Under the pieces are notes generated by a model, which was given only the letters and a program-made list of their open reading frames with translations, did no database searches and had not been told where the DNA came from. Made by a program: the position numbers and the translations under genes. Shown piece by piece: positions 52,792-62,413 of a stretch of DNA of 64,000 nucleotides (position 1 is the stretch's first letter; each line of letters begins with the position of its first letter). The stretch lies in contig NZ_RKQF01000003.1 in assembly GCF_003814875.1 (NCBI RefSeq), positions 58,114 to 122,113 of the forward strand, given 5' to 3'. This stretch comes from Streptomyces sp. Ag109_O5-1. Its GTDB lineage: Bacteria > Actinomycetota > Actinomycetes > Streptomycetales > Streptomycetaceae.

Positions 52792-53574
52792 TCACGCGCT
52801 GGGCAGGCCCGGAAGCCGGTCGTAGGCGGGATCGCCGGGGAAGGCGATGGACTCGATGTGCTGTGGCGGGATCGCGTTGCGGTAGAGGACGTCGGCGTTG
52901 GCGGGGGCGTAGCCGATGGCCTTGCCAACGAAGGTGTGTACCACCGATTTGAAGACGAGGTGCCTGCCGGGACTGGCGAGGTCCACGTAAGCGGTGACCA
53001 GTGCGGGCCGGCCCAGGCAACGCAGTCTCTGAGCCATGCCGTCAGCGTCGTCGCAGTGCTGCCAGTAGATCGCCTCGCCACCCCAGAAGGACAGCAGCCG
53101 CCACACCCCATTGATGCCGTGGGAGGTGGCCTCGGCGGAGAGGGTCAGGCAGACCTGGCCCTCCCGGCTGGCCACCCTCTGCCTGCCCGCGACGACCATG
53201 CTCTGGGAGCGCAGCACCTCCCGCTCAGCGTCGCTCAGGCAGCCCCGCTCATGGGCCTGCTCCAGACGATCGTCAACGAGAGCGGCATCCAAGGGGCGCA
53301 GGCCATGCGCACGAATCGCATCGGCCTCGTGGTCGAGCAGCCTGGTGGCGTGCTGCGCCCGCAGAAGGCGGCCACGCAGTAGGTCGCGGACCTGCTCCTC
53401 CCTGTCCGTCAACTCCAGGTCGACGTACAGATCCGGCTCGTCCAGGTCGGCTTCGTCGGCGATCGTGTAGATGAGGTCCGCCAGCGACCGGGGCCACGTG
53501 GCGGGGTCGTCTACATCCACGACAGGCCGACCGTCGGCGGCATGAGCCAGTGTCATGGCCAGACCGTACGCCAC
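52792..53574 (-). CDS. Hypothetical protein, 260 residues
   Basis: The protein starts at GTG 53574 or the in-frame ATG 53556 (MTLAHAADGRPVVDVDDPAT). Readable stretches include WPRSLADLIYTIADEADLDE, GVWRLLSFWGGEAIYWQHCD and HLVFKSVVHTFVGKAIGYAP. It has a mixed alpha/beta composition, no signal peptide and no membrane helix. I do not recognise it. It converges with the terminal-protein-like gene and precedes a gap of about 60 bp before tniQ ends, on the same strand as tniQ. Confidence 0.6.
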   Translation of the reverse strand: MAYGLAMTLAHAADGRPVVDVDDPATWPRSLADLIYTIADEADLDEPDLYVDLELTDREEQVRDLLRGRLLRAQHATRLLDHEADAIRAHGLRPLDAALVDDRLEQAHERGCLSDAEREVLRSQSMVVAGRQRVASREGQVCLTLSAEATSHGINGVWRLLSFWGGEAIYWQHCDDADGMAQRLRCLGRPALVTAYVDLASPGRHLVFKSVVHTFVGKAIGYAPANADVLYRNAIPPQHIESIAFPGDPAYDRLPGLPSA

Positions 53575-53635
53575 TGCCAGGCCAATAGGCTCCGTACCGG
53601 AAACGGGCCGCTTCGGCTCTCCACTCTCATGACCC

Positions 53636-54709
53636 CTACATGTCGGCGGCTGCCATGCCCAACTGCCAGGTCAGGCAAGAGCGTTGGCTCACCGCACCGG
53701 TCGGGGACGCGATCCGGCTGTGTCCCGCCCCAAGCACCAGCCCGTTTCCGCCCGCCGGGCCGGACGGCGCGGGCATCCCCCTGCGGTGGCGCCCCAGCCA
53801 CATCAGCAGCGCCTGACGCCCTTCAGTCACGTCCACCCCCCACCCGGCCATCAACTGCTCCACGCCCGCAAGCCATCGGGACCGGTCCGCCGTATCCCGC
53901 CGCCCCGCGCATTCGAAGTCCACCATGGCGTGCGCGAGTTCCGCGGCCTCCGGGTAGATCACCAGTGGGGCCGCCCGCATCTCCCGCGCGTCCAGTCCAG
54001 CCGTCCAGGCCCGGCGCACCCAACATACGGTGTCCGGCATCCGCGTCCACCAGTACACCGCCACCTGGAAGGCATCGGCGAACAACTCCTCGCCGGCCGG
54101 CCCCCACCGTTCGGCCAGCTGCCGCCGCACCTGGTGCGCCGTCACCGTCTCGGGCAGCTCGGCCAGCTGCACGAAGTCCGGACCGCGGCCGCGGGAGTCG
54201 TCCGACCAGTAACCGTGCCGCAGACAGACCTGCCAGCTGTCCGGCGACATCAGCCACACCGCCTCGCCGACACCCAGGGCACCAGCGCACAGCGGGCAGT
54301 ACCGCACGAGGTACCCCGCCACGGGCTCCCAGCGCCACCTCCACTCCGCCGCCTCCTGGCCTGGCAGCAGGTGCTCCGCGCCCAGACTGGGCAGATCCTG
54401 CTGCAGAAGACCAGCCGCCCGGTCAGCAAGGACCGCCAGATAGCGCAGCCCCGCCTCGTTCACATACATCTCGGTGGACTGCGGGTACTTCTCCACCCGC
54501 TCGGGGTACGCGGATGCCTCGCCCTGCCCGACGCGGTCGAGGAACGCCGCCAGGCTCAGGCCGTTGGCGTGCGCGAGCCGGTTCACGAACGACCCCGTCG
54601 ACTCACCCGGCACCGGCCGCACACGCAGCGGCAGCGGCCGGCGAGGCCCGTACAGACCGGGATCGTCCAGCACCGCTGCCCTTCCGCCGAAGCCGTCACC
54701 ACGGGTCAC
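53636..54709 (-). CDS. tniQ: TniQ family transposition targeting protein
   Basis: A 357-residue protein. The TniQ N-terminal domain is clear: LPLRVRPVPGESTGSFVNRL, AHANGLSLAAFLDRVGQGEA, then a zinc-binding part RYCPLCAGAL....WQVCLRHGYW. TniQ/TnsD proteins recruit TnsC-TnsB complexes to target sites. This one lies 13 kb from tnsA, on the same strand, instead of next to tnsC. It may belong with the helicases beside it in a conserved Streptomyces arrangement. The N-terminus is at ATG 54709. The C-terminal ~40 residues after RHRRGMPAP are low in complexity. Confidence 0.8.
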   Translation of the reverse strand: MTRGDGFGGRAAVLDDPGLYGPRRPLPLRVRPVPGESTGSFVNRLAHANGLSLAAFLDRVGQGEASAYPERVEKYPQSTEMYVNEAGLRYLAVLADRAAGLLQQDLPSLGAEHLLPGQEAAEWRWRWEPVAGYLVRYCPLCAGALGVGEAVWLMSPDSWQVCLRHGYWSDDSRGRGPDFVQLAELPETVTAHQVRRQLAERWGPAGEELFADAFQVAVYWWTRMPDTVCWVRRAWTAGLDAREMRAAPLVIYPEAAELAHAMVDFECAGRRDTADRSRWLAGVEQLMAGWGVDVTEGRQALLMWLGRHRRGMPAPSGPAGGNGLVLGAGHSRIASPTGAVSQRSCLTWQLGMAAADM

Positions 54710-54751
54710 CGTGACCGGCCCGCCAGCAGGCGGTCAAGAGCACCGACACTC

Positions 54752-54763
54752 GTTCAGGTGAAC
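54752..54763. promoter_or_regulatory. Small palindrome between tniQ and the divergent helicase
   Basis: GTTCA-GG-TGAAC lies in the 141-bp divergent gap, and another GAAC/CAGG-rich stretch follows at about 54808-54825. It is a possible shared operator; evidence is limited to symmetry and position. Confidence 0.25.
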
Positions 54764-54850
54764 CCAGGCGAACGCCCAGCCACGGCCTCGCACACTCCTT
54801 CCACCCTGTGAACCAGGTGCCTGTGCACACCGTCACCCGGGGGGAGGACC

Positions 54851-57220
54851 ATGGCCACGACGACACGCATCCGCCCGGACACAACCGCCCCCGCGACCGC
54901 CTCGCGCCTGAAGACCCGCCTGCGCGGAGGCCAGCAAATCGCCGTCGACACCTCCGCGAGCAGCTTCATCGAGGGCTACCGCCGTGTCAGCGTCTACATG
55001 GCCACCGGCACCGGAAAGACCCTGGTGGCCCTGCACGTCGTCCAGGAAACCGCACCCGAAGGCACCTCCCTGGTGGCAGTCCCCTCCCTGCGACTGCTTG
55101 AGCAGACCGCCGCGAAATGGCACAGCGAAGGACGTCCCGGCCGCTACCTCGGTGTCTGTTCCTCAAGCCACCCGGCAGACCCGTACCTGGCCGACGTCCT
55201 CACCATGGTGGACACCGCCGATGACCTGGCCTGGCAGGCAGCCGACACCCCAGGACCGCTCAACGTGTTCTGCACCTACGACTCCCTGGACAAGGTCGTC
55301 GAAGCCCACCGCGACTTCCATCTGCCCCGTTGGGACGTCGTGGTCGCCGACGAAGCTCACCGCACCGCCGGTGACTACGACAAGCCCTGGGCCCGCATCC
55401 ACCACGACGACAAGCTGCCCGCCCGCCACCGTCTCTACATGACCGCGACGCCCCGTGTCTTCGACGAGAAGAAAGCCCGCGAAAAGGGCATCAACGCGGA
55501 CACCGTCATCGCCTCCATGGACGACGTGAACATCTACGGACCCGTCGTCTACCGCATCTCCCTGAGAGAGGCGATCGACGAGGGGCTCCTCGCCGACTAC
55601 CGCATCGCCGGCGTCGTGATCAGAGACGAAGACCTGCGGGGCCTCCTGAACCGGCTTCCCGCGAACACCTGGACCGGCGAAGCCTTGCGTGCCGCAGCCG
55701 CTCAAGTGGCCCTGCTGGTCGCGCAGCACCGCTACGACCTGCGACGCACGCTGACCTTCCACCCCTGCATCGCCGCAGCGGACGTCTTCGCCGAAACACT
55801 CCACGAGACCGCGGCCCTGATGCCCCCGGCCTACCACGCGCCCCTGCAGGTCGGCACCGTCAGCTCCAGGCAGACCCCCTTCGAACGCCACAAGAACTAC
55901 ACCGACTTCGCCTCCGCGCCCCTCAACACTCCCGCCTCACAGCAGCCGCCCCGCCGGGCCGTCCTCACCAACTGCCGCTGCTGCGCCGAAGGCGTCGACA
56001 TCCCCGCCATCGACTCCCTGCTCTTCGCCCACCCCAAGACCAGCAGCATCGACATCATCCAGTCCATCGGACGCGCACTGCGCCAGACCCCAGGCGACAA
56101 CAAGATCTCCACCATCGTCATCCCCATCTACATGGCACCCGGTGAAACCCTCGAAGAGGCCGTCAAGAAAACCGCCTTCCACCTGATCTACCGGGTCCTC
56201 ATCGACCTCGACGTCTACGACGAGCACACCTTCCACCTCGTCGACCACTTCCGGTACCCGAGCGACCCCACCGCCACCCCCCAGATCGCCCCGCGCCCGG
56301 AACGTGCCGACGAGATCATCCCCGTTCTCGACCTGAACGACGTCATGGCCCCCAACCGCGTATGGGAGGCCGCCTTCGAGGTCGCCACAGACTTCTACCT
56401 CCAAAACGGCCACCTGGACGTCCCCAGCCGCTACCTCCACGACGGCCGCTTCTACCTCGGCTGGTGGATCGGCGCACAGCGCTCCATGCGCAAGAACGGC
56501 CTGCTCCTGCCCGAACGCATCGCAGCACTGGACACCCTCGGCATGATCTGGGAGCACCCCCCGCACAGCATCGAGCGCAAACTCCTCATCGCCCGCGACT
56601 ACGTCACCCGCCACGGACACCTCGCACCCCGGTGGGGCGAACACCACCAAGGCCTGCACCTGGGCCGCTGGCTCGCCGACAGCCGAAAGGAAGCCAACAC
56701 CCGCCGCCTGCCCCACTGCTACCAGCGGGCCCTGAACGAGATCTACCCCTGGTGGAACACCAAAGGCAGAGCCGAATGGAAACGCACCTACGCCCGCGCC
56801 CACGCCGCCGCACGCGACAAGACCCTGATCTTCCCCGGCCCGCACCAACTCACCGGCGCCGCCCCTGTGCTGACCCAATGGCTGGCCGAGCAGATCGACA
56901 ACCTCGACAAGCTCGAGGACTACCAGCGCCACCTCATGGGCGACCTCCCCATCGAGCACCCCCTGGCTCTCCTGCTGCGCCGCCCGCGCGGCGCTTCCCA
57001 ACGGGCCTTCGCCCGAGGATTGAAGGCCGCCTACGCCTACCGCTGCCGCCACCATCACCTGGACGTTCCCTACAACTACACCTGCGAAGACGGCTTCGCC
57101 TTGGGAAGGTGGCTCGCCGAGAAGCGGCGTTTTCCGCAGGCCCTCTCGCGAGAACAACTGGACGCCCTGGAAGCCCTCGACATGCGCTGGATCTCACGCC
57201 ACCGGCACCGCACACCCTGA
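54851..57220 (+). CDS. DEAD/DEAH helicase with helicase-associated domain repeats (copy 1)
   Basis: A 789-residue superfamily 2 protein from ATG 54851 after GGGGGGAGGACC. It has Walker A VYMATGTGKTLVALH, motif II VVVADEAHRTAG, motif III YMTATPRVF, then VLTNCRCCAEGVDIPAIDSL and IQSIGRALRQTPGD as the C-terminal helicase motifs. The last ~300 residues contain several helicase-associated (HA) repeats with the W..(A/R)(F/Y)....GH..VP/AP..(G)..LG.W pattern (NGHLDVPSRYLHDGRFYLGW, RHGHLAPRWGEHHQGLHLGR, HHHLDVPYNYTCEDGFALGR). HA repeats are thought to bind nucleic acid. It is divergent from tniQ. Confidence 0.85.
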   Translation: MATTTRIRPDTTAPATASRLKTRLRGGQQIAVDTSASSFIEGYRRVSVYMATGTGKTLVALHVVQETAPEGTSLVAVPSLRLLEQTAAKWHSEGRPGRYLGVCSSSHPADPYLADVLTMVDTADDLAWQAADTPGPLNVFCTYDSLDKVVEAHRDFHLPRWDVVVADEAHRTAGDYDKPWARIHHDDKLPARHRLYMTATPRVFDEKKAREKGINADTVIASMDDVNIYGPVVYRISLREAIDEGLLADYRIAGVVIRDEDLRGLLNRLPANTWTGEALRAAAAQVALLVAQHRYDLRRTLTFHPCIAAADVFAETLHETAALMPPAYHAPLQVGTVSSRQTPFERHKNYTDFASAPLNTPASQQPPRRAVLTNCRCCAEGVDIPAIDSLLFAHPKTSSIDIIQSIGRALRQTPGDNKISTIVIPIYMAPGETLEEAVKKTAFHLIYRVLIDLDVYDEHTFHLVDHFRYPSDPTATPQIAPRPERADEIIPVLDLNDVMAPNRVWEAAFEVATDFYLQNGHLDVPSRYLHDGRFYLGWWIGAQRSMRKNGLLLPERIAALDTLGMIWEHPPHSIERKLLIARDYVTRHGHLAPRWGEHHQGLHLGRWLADSRKEANTRRLPHCYQRALNEIYPWWNTKGRAEWKRTYARAHAAARDKTLIFPGPHQLTGAAPVLTQWLAEQIDNLDKLEDYQRHLMGDLPIEHPLALLLRRPRGASQRAFARGLKAAYAYRCRHHHLDVPYNYTCEDGFALGRWLAEKRRFPQALSREQLDALEALDMRWISRHRHRTP

Positions 57221-57414
57221 ACCGCCGACCAACCGGCAGACCACGGGCGCCCCTGCGCTCCGCCCCCCGCATGAACAGCTGCATCGGATCCTCCCGGCAG
57301 CGGCCGCCGCACCCGTCCAACCGACCCGCAACCCGAGCCCGGTCGACATCACCAGACGTATCGCAGCACAAAAGCACGAAAGAACCGAACGACCTCAACC
57401 AGGAGTACGGCATC

Positions 57415-57918
57415 ATGACGACACCGCCCCACTCGCCCGGCCGGCTGCCTGTCTTCAACATCGGCCTCACCCACGTCACGCTCCCCACCTCACAGGTACA
57501 GGTCAACCGCCTGACCGAGCTCATCAACGAAGTCACTCTGGGCACCGACGTGATCGTGATCGTGGTGAGCCCCGCCACCCACCTGGCCGACACCGACGTC
57601 GATCCAAGCCGCTTCATCTGGCCGACCTGGCAGGGAGACACCATCCCCGAGGCCCACCAGAAGTGGAAGGCCGTCTTTGCTACCCAGGACCGCACCTTCA
57701 GGGGCATCTACTACGAGGGCCCCACCCTTGAAGAGACGCAGACCTTCCGCGTCCCAGCCACCGTTCTGTCCGACGCGATGTGGAAGATGACCCAGAACGA
57801 GCCGCCTTGCGCGGTCCTGTGCACCGGCCTCACCGGAGACCCCTCCGCAGCCGAAATCACGACCGCCCTAAAAGAAGGAAGGCTCCAAGCAGTCCTGGTA
57901 GAAGCCCTGTTCGCCTAG
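57415..57918 (+). CDS. Hypothetical protein between the two helicases
   Basis: A 167-residue protein from ATG 57415 after CAGGAGTACGG. It reads MTTPPHSPGRLPVFNIGLTH, VIVIVVSPATHLADTDVDPS, RFIWPTWQGDTIPEAHQKWK and ends VLVEALFA. It has no membrane segment and no recognised domain; WPTW..D..P and the Asp-rich stretch are possible functional spots. The flanking HA helicases in the same direction suggest a shared module. Confidence 0.6.
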   Translation: MTTPPHSPGRLPVFNIGLTHVTLPTSQVQVNRLTELINEVTLGTDVIVIVVSPATHLADTDVDPSRFIWPTWQGDTIPEAHQKWKAVFATQDRTFRGIYYEGPTLEETQTFRVPATVLSDAMWKMTQNEPPCAVLCTGLTGDPSAAEITTALKEGRLQAVLVEALFA

Positions 57919-58075
57919 CCCCCAGACCAGCCCCACGACATCCCCTAACGTGGCACGGACACGACCCGCAAGCACCGACCCGGCCCACTCCTCCCGCAAC
58001 ATCACTCAGCGAAGGACACCCGACACGATGGATCCCGCCGGCCACCGCTCCATCGCGCACTGAGGATCTTGTTTC

Positions 58076-60511
58076 ATGCCCTCCGAGGAGCCCATCGCCG
58101 AGATCTCCGCCGTCACCGCCTCCCGCACCCGCCCCGCCCGGCTCTCACTACGCCCGGACCAGCAGCGGGCGGTCGACAGCGCGGCACGTCACCTGGCACG
58201 CGCACACACCCGCGGACACATGGTGTCGGCCTGCGGCACAGGGAAAACGCTCACCGCGCTGCGGACCGCCGAAGCCCTCGACGCCCGACACCTGCTGATC
58301 GCCGTGCCGAGCCTAGACCTCATCTCACAGTGGGCCCGCACAGCCCGCAACGACGGACGCCCAGAACCGATGATGGCCGTCTCCTCCCTGGCGGCCGCCA
58401 AGCACCCGGTCCTGGCCGGAGCAGCCGTCCACAGCACCAACAACCCGGAGTTCCTGGCAACGTGGCTGGCCCGGCACGAGCACGCCACCGTCTTCGTCAC
58501 GCTCGACTCCCTCCCGAAGATCGAACAGACCCAGCACACCCGTGCTCCCGTGCCGACCTTCGACCTCCTGATCGTCGATGAGGCACACCGCACCGCGGGA
58601 AGCTGGGACAAGGACTGGACCGTCCTGCATGACCACACCCGCATCCGGGCCGACCGCCGGCTCTACCTGACCGCCACCCCCTACGAATGGGATCCACCAC
58701 GCCTGACCGAAGCACCCACCACCCGCCCCCAGCCCAAGCGCACCGCGGCCACCGCCCCCGCCTGGGACACCCCCGCCCTCGTCGCCTCCATGGCGGACAC
58801 GAAAACCTTCGGCCCCCGCCTGCACACCTACAGCCACGCCGATGCCATCGACGACGGAGTCCTCGCCGACTACCAACTGGTCGTCCCCACGATCACCGAC
58901 ACCCACCTGCGCACCGTCCTCACCACCCCCGACACCTACTCCGGCTTCGGCCCGACCGCACGCCGCACCACCGCACTACACCTCGCAGTCCTCAAAGCGA
59001 TGACCGAACACGACCTCCACCACGTGATCGTGTACTTCCAACAGGTCGCCGACGCCACCGACTTCGCCCGCCAGTTCCCCCACACCCTGCGCACCCTCAC
59101 CGAAGACCAACGTCCCGCCTGGACCAGCGACCTGGTCGTCCAGTCGATCAACGGCACCCACAGCCCCGGCCAGCGCCACGACATCCTCACCGACTTCGCT
59201 ACCGCCGACCGCGCTGTGCTGACCAACTCCCAAGTACTAGGGGAGGGCGTCGACCTGCCCGCCGTCGACGCCGTCGTCTTCGCCGACCGCACCGCCAGCG
59301 TCCGCCGTATCGTCCAGGCCCTGGGCCGTGCCCTGCGCAAACCCCCCACCCTGGCCACGAAGACCGCCAGCCTCGTCGTCCCCGCCTACATCTCTCACGG
59401 CGCCGACCCCACCGACCTCCTCGGCACCCCCTACGAAGCCCTCTGGCTCGTCACAGCAGCCCTGCGCCACCACGACCAGACCATCGCCGCCCGCGCCCCC
59501 CGCACCACCGCCAAACGCCGCCTGGAGCAAGGCACCCGCACGCTCCTGGCCCGCCGCTTCCGTTTCGACTTCAGCCTCGACCCCGACAGCATCGCCCGGG
59601 CGATGGACCTGATCGCCTGGCCCGCCAACGCCGCCGCCCTCTCTGCGCCCCGCCGGGCGGGCCTGGCGGCCGCGACCCGCTTCCACGCCGAACACCGCCA
59701 CCTGCGCGTCCCCACCGACTACGAAGACGCCTACGGCTACCGACTCGGCGCCTTCGTCACCGGCCAGCGCAACGCCCGCAGACAAGGCATCCTCACCGAG
59801 GACTGGATCGCCGAACTCGACGCGCTCGGCATGATCTGGGACGACCACGAAGCCGCCTGGCAGGGCAACCTCACCACCATCACCGCCTTCCACGCCGAGC
59901 ACGGCCACCTCGCCATCCCCGAGCACCAGCCCGGCGGCCGCTTCCTCGTAACCCAGCGCGCCCTCGCCCGCGAGAACCGCCTCGATCCCGACCGTCTGGC
60001 CCAGCTCGACGCCCTCGATCCCCACTGGACCCTCCCGCACGGCCCGGACTGGCACCGCAAGTACCACCTCCTGCGACGCCACATCGAAGCCGGCCACAGC
60101 CCCGCCACCCTGCACCGCGGCACAGTGATCGACGACGTGAAGATGGGAAGCTGGCTGCACCGCCAGCTCTCCACCTGGGACCGCCTCGCCCCCGCGCAAC
60201 GCGAACTCCTCACCCGCCTGCGGCTGACCCCCGCCACCCCCCTGCCCCCTGCCAAGCCGACGAGGCCCGCAGCAAAGCGGACCCGCCGTTCCTTCGAACG
60301 CAACGCGCAGATCCTGCGGCTCTTCGTCGAACACTGGGACCGACCGCCCGGCGCACGCGAATGGATCGACGTCGACGGAGAACGCATCATGATCGGACCG
60401 TGGCTGTGCAAGGCCCGCACTCGGCGCGACGCAGGCCAACTCACCAAGGAGCAAGACGACTTGATGGCGCAGATCCTCCAGGCGGACTGGATTTCCCCCG
60501 CATCCGAGTAA
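58076..60511 (+). CDS. DEAD/DEAH helicase with helicase-associated domain repeats (copy 2)
   Basis: An 811-residue relative of the 54851 protein. It has Walker A MVSACGTGKTLTALR, motif II LLIVDEAHRTAGSWD, motif III YLTATPYEW, a long Pro-rich insert at about 205-235, VLTNSQVLGEGVDLPAVDAV, VQALGRALRKPP and then HA repeats (EHRHLRVPTDYEDAYGYRLG, EHGHLAIPEHQPGGRFLVTQ). The two helicases are too different for recent duplication but share the motif set and domain order. The role is unknown; HA helicases are frequent on Streptomyces plasmids and chromosome arms. Confidence 0.85.
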   Translation: MPSEEPIAEISAVTASRTRPARLSLRPDQQRAVDSAARHLARAHTRGHMVSACGTGKTLTALRTAEALDARHLLIAVPSLDLISQWARTARNDGRPEPMMAVSSLAAAKHPVLAGAAVHSTNNPEFLATWLARHEHATVFVTLDSLPKIEQTQHTRAPVPTFDLLIVDEAHRTAGSWDKDWTVLHDHTRIRADRRLYLTATPYEWDPPRLTEAPTTRPQPKRTAATAPAWDTPALVASMADTKTFGPRLHTYSHADAIDDGVLADYQLVVPTITDTHLRTVLTTPDTYSGFGPTARRTTALHLAVLKAMTEHDLHHVIVYFQQVADATDFARQFPHTLRTLTEDQRPAWTSDLVVQSINGTHSPGQRHDILTDFATADRAVLTNSQVLGEGVDLPAVDAVVFADRTASVRRIVQALGRALRKPPTLATKTASLVVPAYISHGADPTDLLGTPYEALWLVTAALRHHDQTIAARAPRTTAKRRLEQGTRTLLARRFRFDFSLDPDSIARAMDLIAWPANAAALSAPRRAGLAAATRFHAEHRHLRVPTDYEDAYGYRLGAFVTGQRNARRQGILTEDWIAELDALGMIWDDHEAAWQGNLTTITAFHAEHGHLAIPEHQPGGRFLVTQRALARENRLDPDRLAQLDALDPHWTLPHGPDWHRKYHLLRRHIEAGHSPATLHRGTVIDDVKMGSWLHRQLSTWDRLAPAQRELLTRLRLTPATPLPPAKPTRPAAKRTRRSFERNAQILRLFVEHWDRPPGAREWIDVDGERIMIGPWLCKARTRRDAGQLTKEQDDLMAQILQADWISPASE

Positions 60512-60776
60512 CAGCCCTCGGCCCGCGGACAGCGCATCGCGCAGACAACTGCCGCTTCGCCCGCGAGGCGGCAAAAGGAGGCCAGGCGAGCGCATCACAC
60601 GCCGGCGTGGGCGTCGATTCAGGTTCTACAAGCTTTTGACCTGCGGTGCTGTACGGATTGAGAATCTGATCTACAGGGCAAGGTGCCAGCTTGACCGTAG
60701 GACACCATACGTAAGGCCCCTGACGGCTGCCTGTACTGCCACCTCACCGTGGTCTCTCGCGGCACACTGCTCCACT

Positions 60777-61379
60777 TCATGGTGCCTGGGCAGCCCGAGC
60801 CCGGCGCTGGGAGATGAGGTGTTGGGCCAGAGGGGCGAAGGGATGCTCCTCGGGTGCGGGTGGCGTGGTCGGGGTGGTGGACTGGACGCGGTTCCAGGCA
60901 CGGCGCCAGGGGGCGAGGGCGTGGGCGGGGATGCCGCAGCCGGTGAGGTAGGCCTCGTACTGGCGCTGGTCGGTGGGCAGGCGTTCGCGGTTGATGATGC
61001 GGGAGGCGTTGGTGAGAGGCAGGTTGGGCACGTTGCCGGCGGCGTATCCGGCGCGGCGCTGGAGGGTGCGCAGCGGTGGGGCGCCGGCCTTCTCGTAGGC
61101 GGCGGCGAGCGCGGCCAGGAGGTCGGCGGCGTTGCGGACGTAGGCCGACGCGGGGGCGTTGAGGGTGCGCAGCCGACCGCGTTCCGACGTAGGCGATCAC
61201 GTTCTCCTCGCGCAGCACGGGTCCGCTGCGGCGCGCGGTGCGCTGGAGGGTGGAGACCGACAGGCCGGTGCGGTAGGAGAGTTCGGACCAGGCTGGCCGT
61301 GTATCCAGTGCAGCTCGGTGAGGAAGGCGGCGAGGGCCACCCGGTCCCGGGCGGGTGCCTTATCGGTCCGAGAGGTCAC
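60777..61379 (-). pseudogene. HTH-type regulator with two frameshifts
   Basis: Three successive minus-strand frames carry one protein: MTSRTDKAPARDRVALAAFL, TELHWIHGQP; then WSELSYRTGLSVSTLQRTAR, RSGPVLREENVIAYVGT; then LRTLNAPASAYVRNAADLLA, PLRTLQRRAGYAAGNVPNLP and LPTDQRQYEAYLTGCGIPAH, ending at 60777. The middle part is a helix-turn-helix. Breaks lie near 61288 (between CAGCC and TGGTCC on the minus strand) and near 61182. Joined, it would be about 200 residues of a Streptomyces HTH family also seen beside small membrane proteins such as the overlapping 61376 gene. Confidence 0.65.
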
Positions 61380-61654
61380 GGCCGCGGCTCCTGGGCCGCG
61401 CGGGCGGCGGCCGCTGCTAGCGCGCGGGCGAGCCGGCCGGTGAGGCGGCCGCCCGCGAACGCGATGGACATGGCGCCGATCGCGCCGCAGCCGCTGACGA
61501 CGGCGAGGATGTCGCCGACGGGCAGGCCAGTCACGGCGAGAGCTCCGCCGATGATGGGAAACGCGACGACGCCCGCGACCTGCGCGGTGGTGCCGAGGCG
61601 GGCACGGCCGTCAGGGGTGGGTTCGGGCGAGGAAAGGGGAACGACGTGAGGCAC
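61376..61654 (-). CDS. Small two-helix membrane protein overlapping the HTH gene
   Basis: GTG 61652-61654 follows GCAGGAGTGCCCGC and encodes 92 residues: a short polar start, then TTAQVAGVVAFPIIGGALAV and GDILAVVSGCGAIGAMSIAF as two hydrophobic segments, and an Ala/Arg-rich tail. Its stop overlaps the start of the broken HTH gene by 4 bp, so the two formed one operon. A pairing of a small membrane protein with an HTH protein is also seen at 19405/17036, though there divergently. Confidence 0.6.
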   Translation of the reverse strand: MPHVVPLSSPEPTPDGRARLGTTAQVAGVVAFPIIGGALAVTGLPVGDILAVVSGCGAIGAMSIAFAGGRLTGRLARALAAAAARAAQEPRP

Positions 61655-62413
61655 GCGGGCACTCCTGCAGCGGGGGGCGGGCCCGCCCGCATGCTGGGAG
61701 CGGGCCGCCGACGACGGACGGGTCGCAAGGGACCGGTTTCCGCGGACAGTTGGCGCTGTCCGTACGCGGGGCCGGTGTGCCAGAGCATGCCACGGCGCAA
61801 AGCTGCACCGCCTCCCCCGATTGCCCCAAATGTCCGCCAGTTGGTCAGGGTTGGCCCAGCATCCGATGTCACGCGGTGACACCGGGCGTCGGCCCTGGCG
61901 GACCTGATACGGATCTGCCACGTCACGACCGGTAGTTCCGGCCGTCCATCGGTTACGCTCGGCTACGACGATGGTCATCCGTGTTCCAGACCTTCTTGCC
62001 TCTGGAGGAGTGCCGGGTTCATGATGCGGGGCAACGCCGACCGGCTCTTGGCCGGCGGCACTCCTGAGCTGTGTACGGGTCGCGATTCCGGCGCATCAGG
62101 ACACCCCGCAGGCCGTGTTGGCGCACGCCCTGCCGCTGGGGCCCGGCACACCGCGTGCACCGGGTCCCAGCGCGTTCCCGTCAGGCCTCTGCTCAGTGCC
62201 GAGTAGACCCTGGCGAGGCGCCAACGCTGGCCGGCGCATGGGCGCCGCATACGCACGCGGCCGCCGCTCTGCTCGGGCAGGGACAGCGGCACGGACTCGG
62301 TGAAGAGCAGGAAAGCAGACGGTGGGAAGACCATGCCGTCCGGCCGCAGCCCCCTGGGCTGAGGCGTGCCGTGCAGCCGGGGGATGCGCGTCGACGAGGG
62401 CCCCTGCACGGGA
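61655..62413. other. Non-coding gap with a 15-bp palindrome
   Basis: About 760 bases without a recognisable gene. TGTCAC-GCG-GTGACA (61867-61881) is a perfect 6+6 palindrome about 210 bp before the 61654 start, a good operator candidate for a dimeric regulator. Other open frames here have shadow-like composition. Confidence 0.45.
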
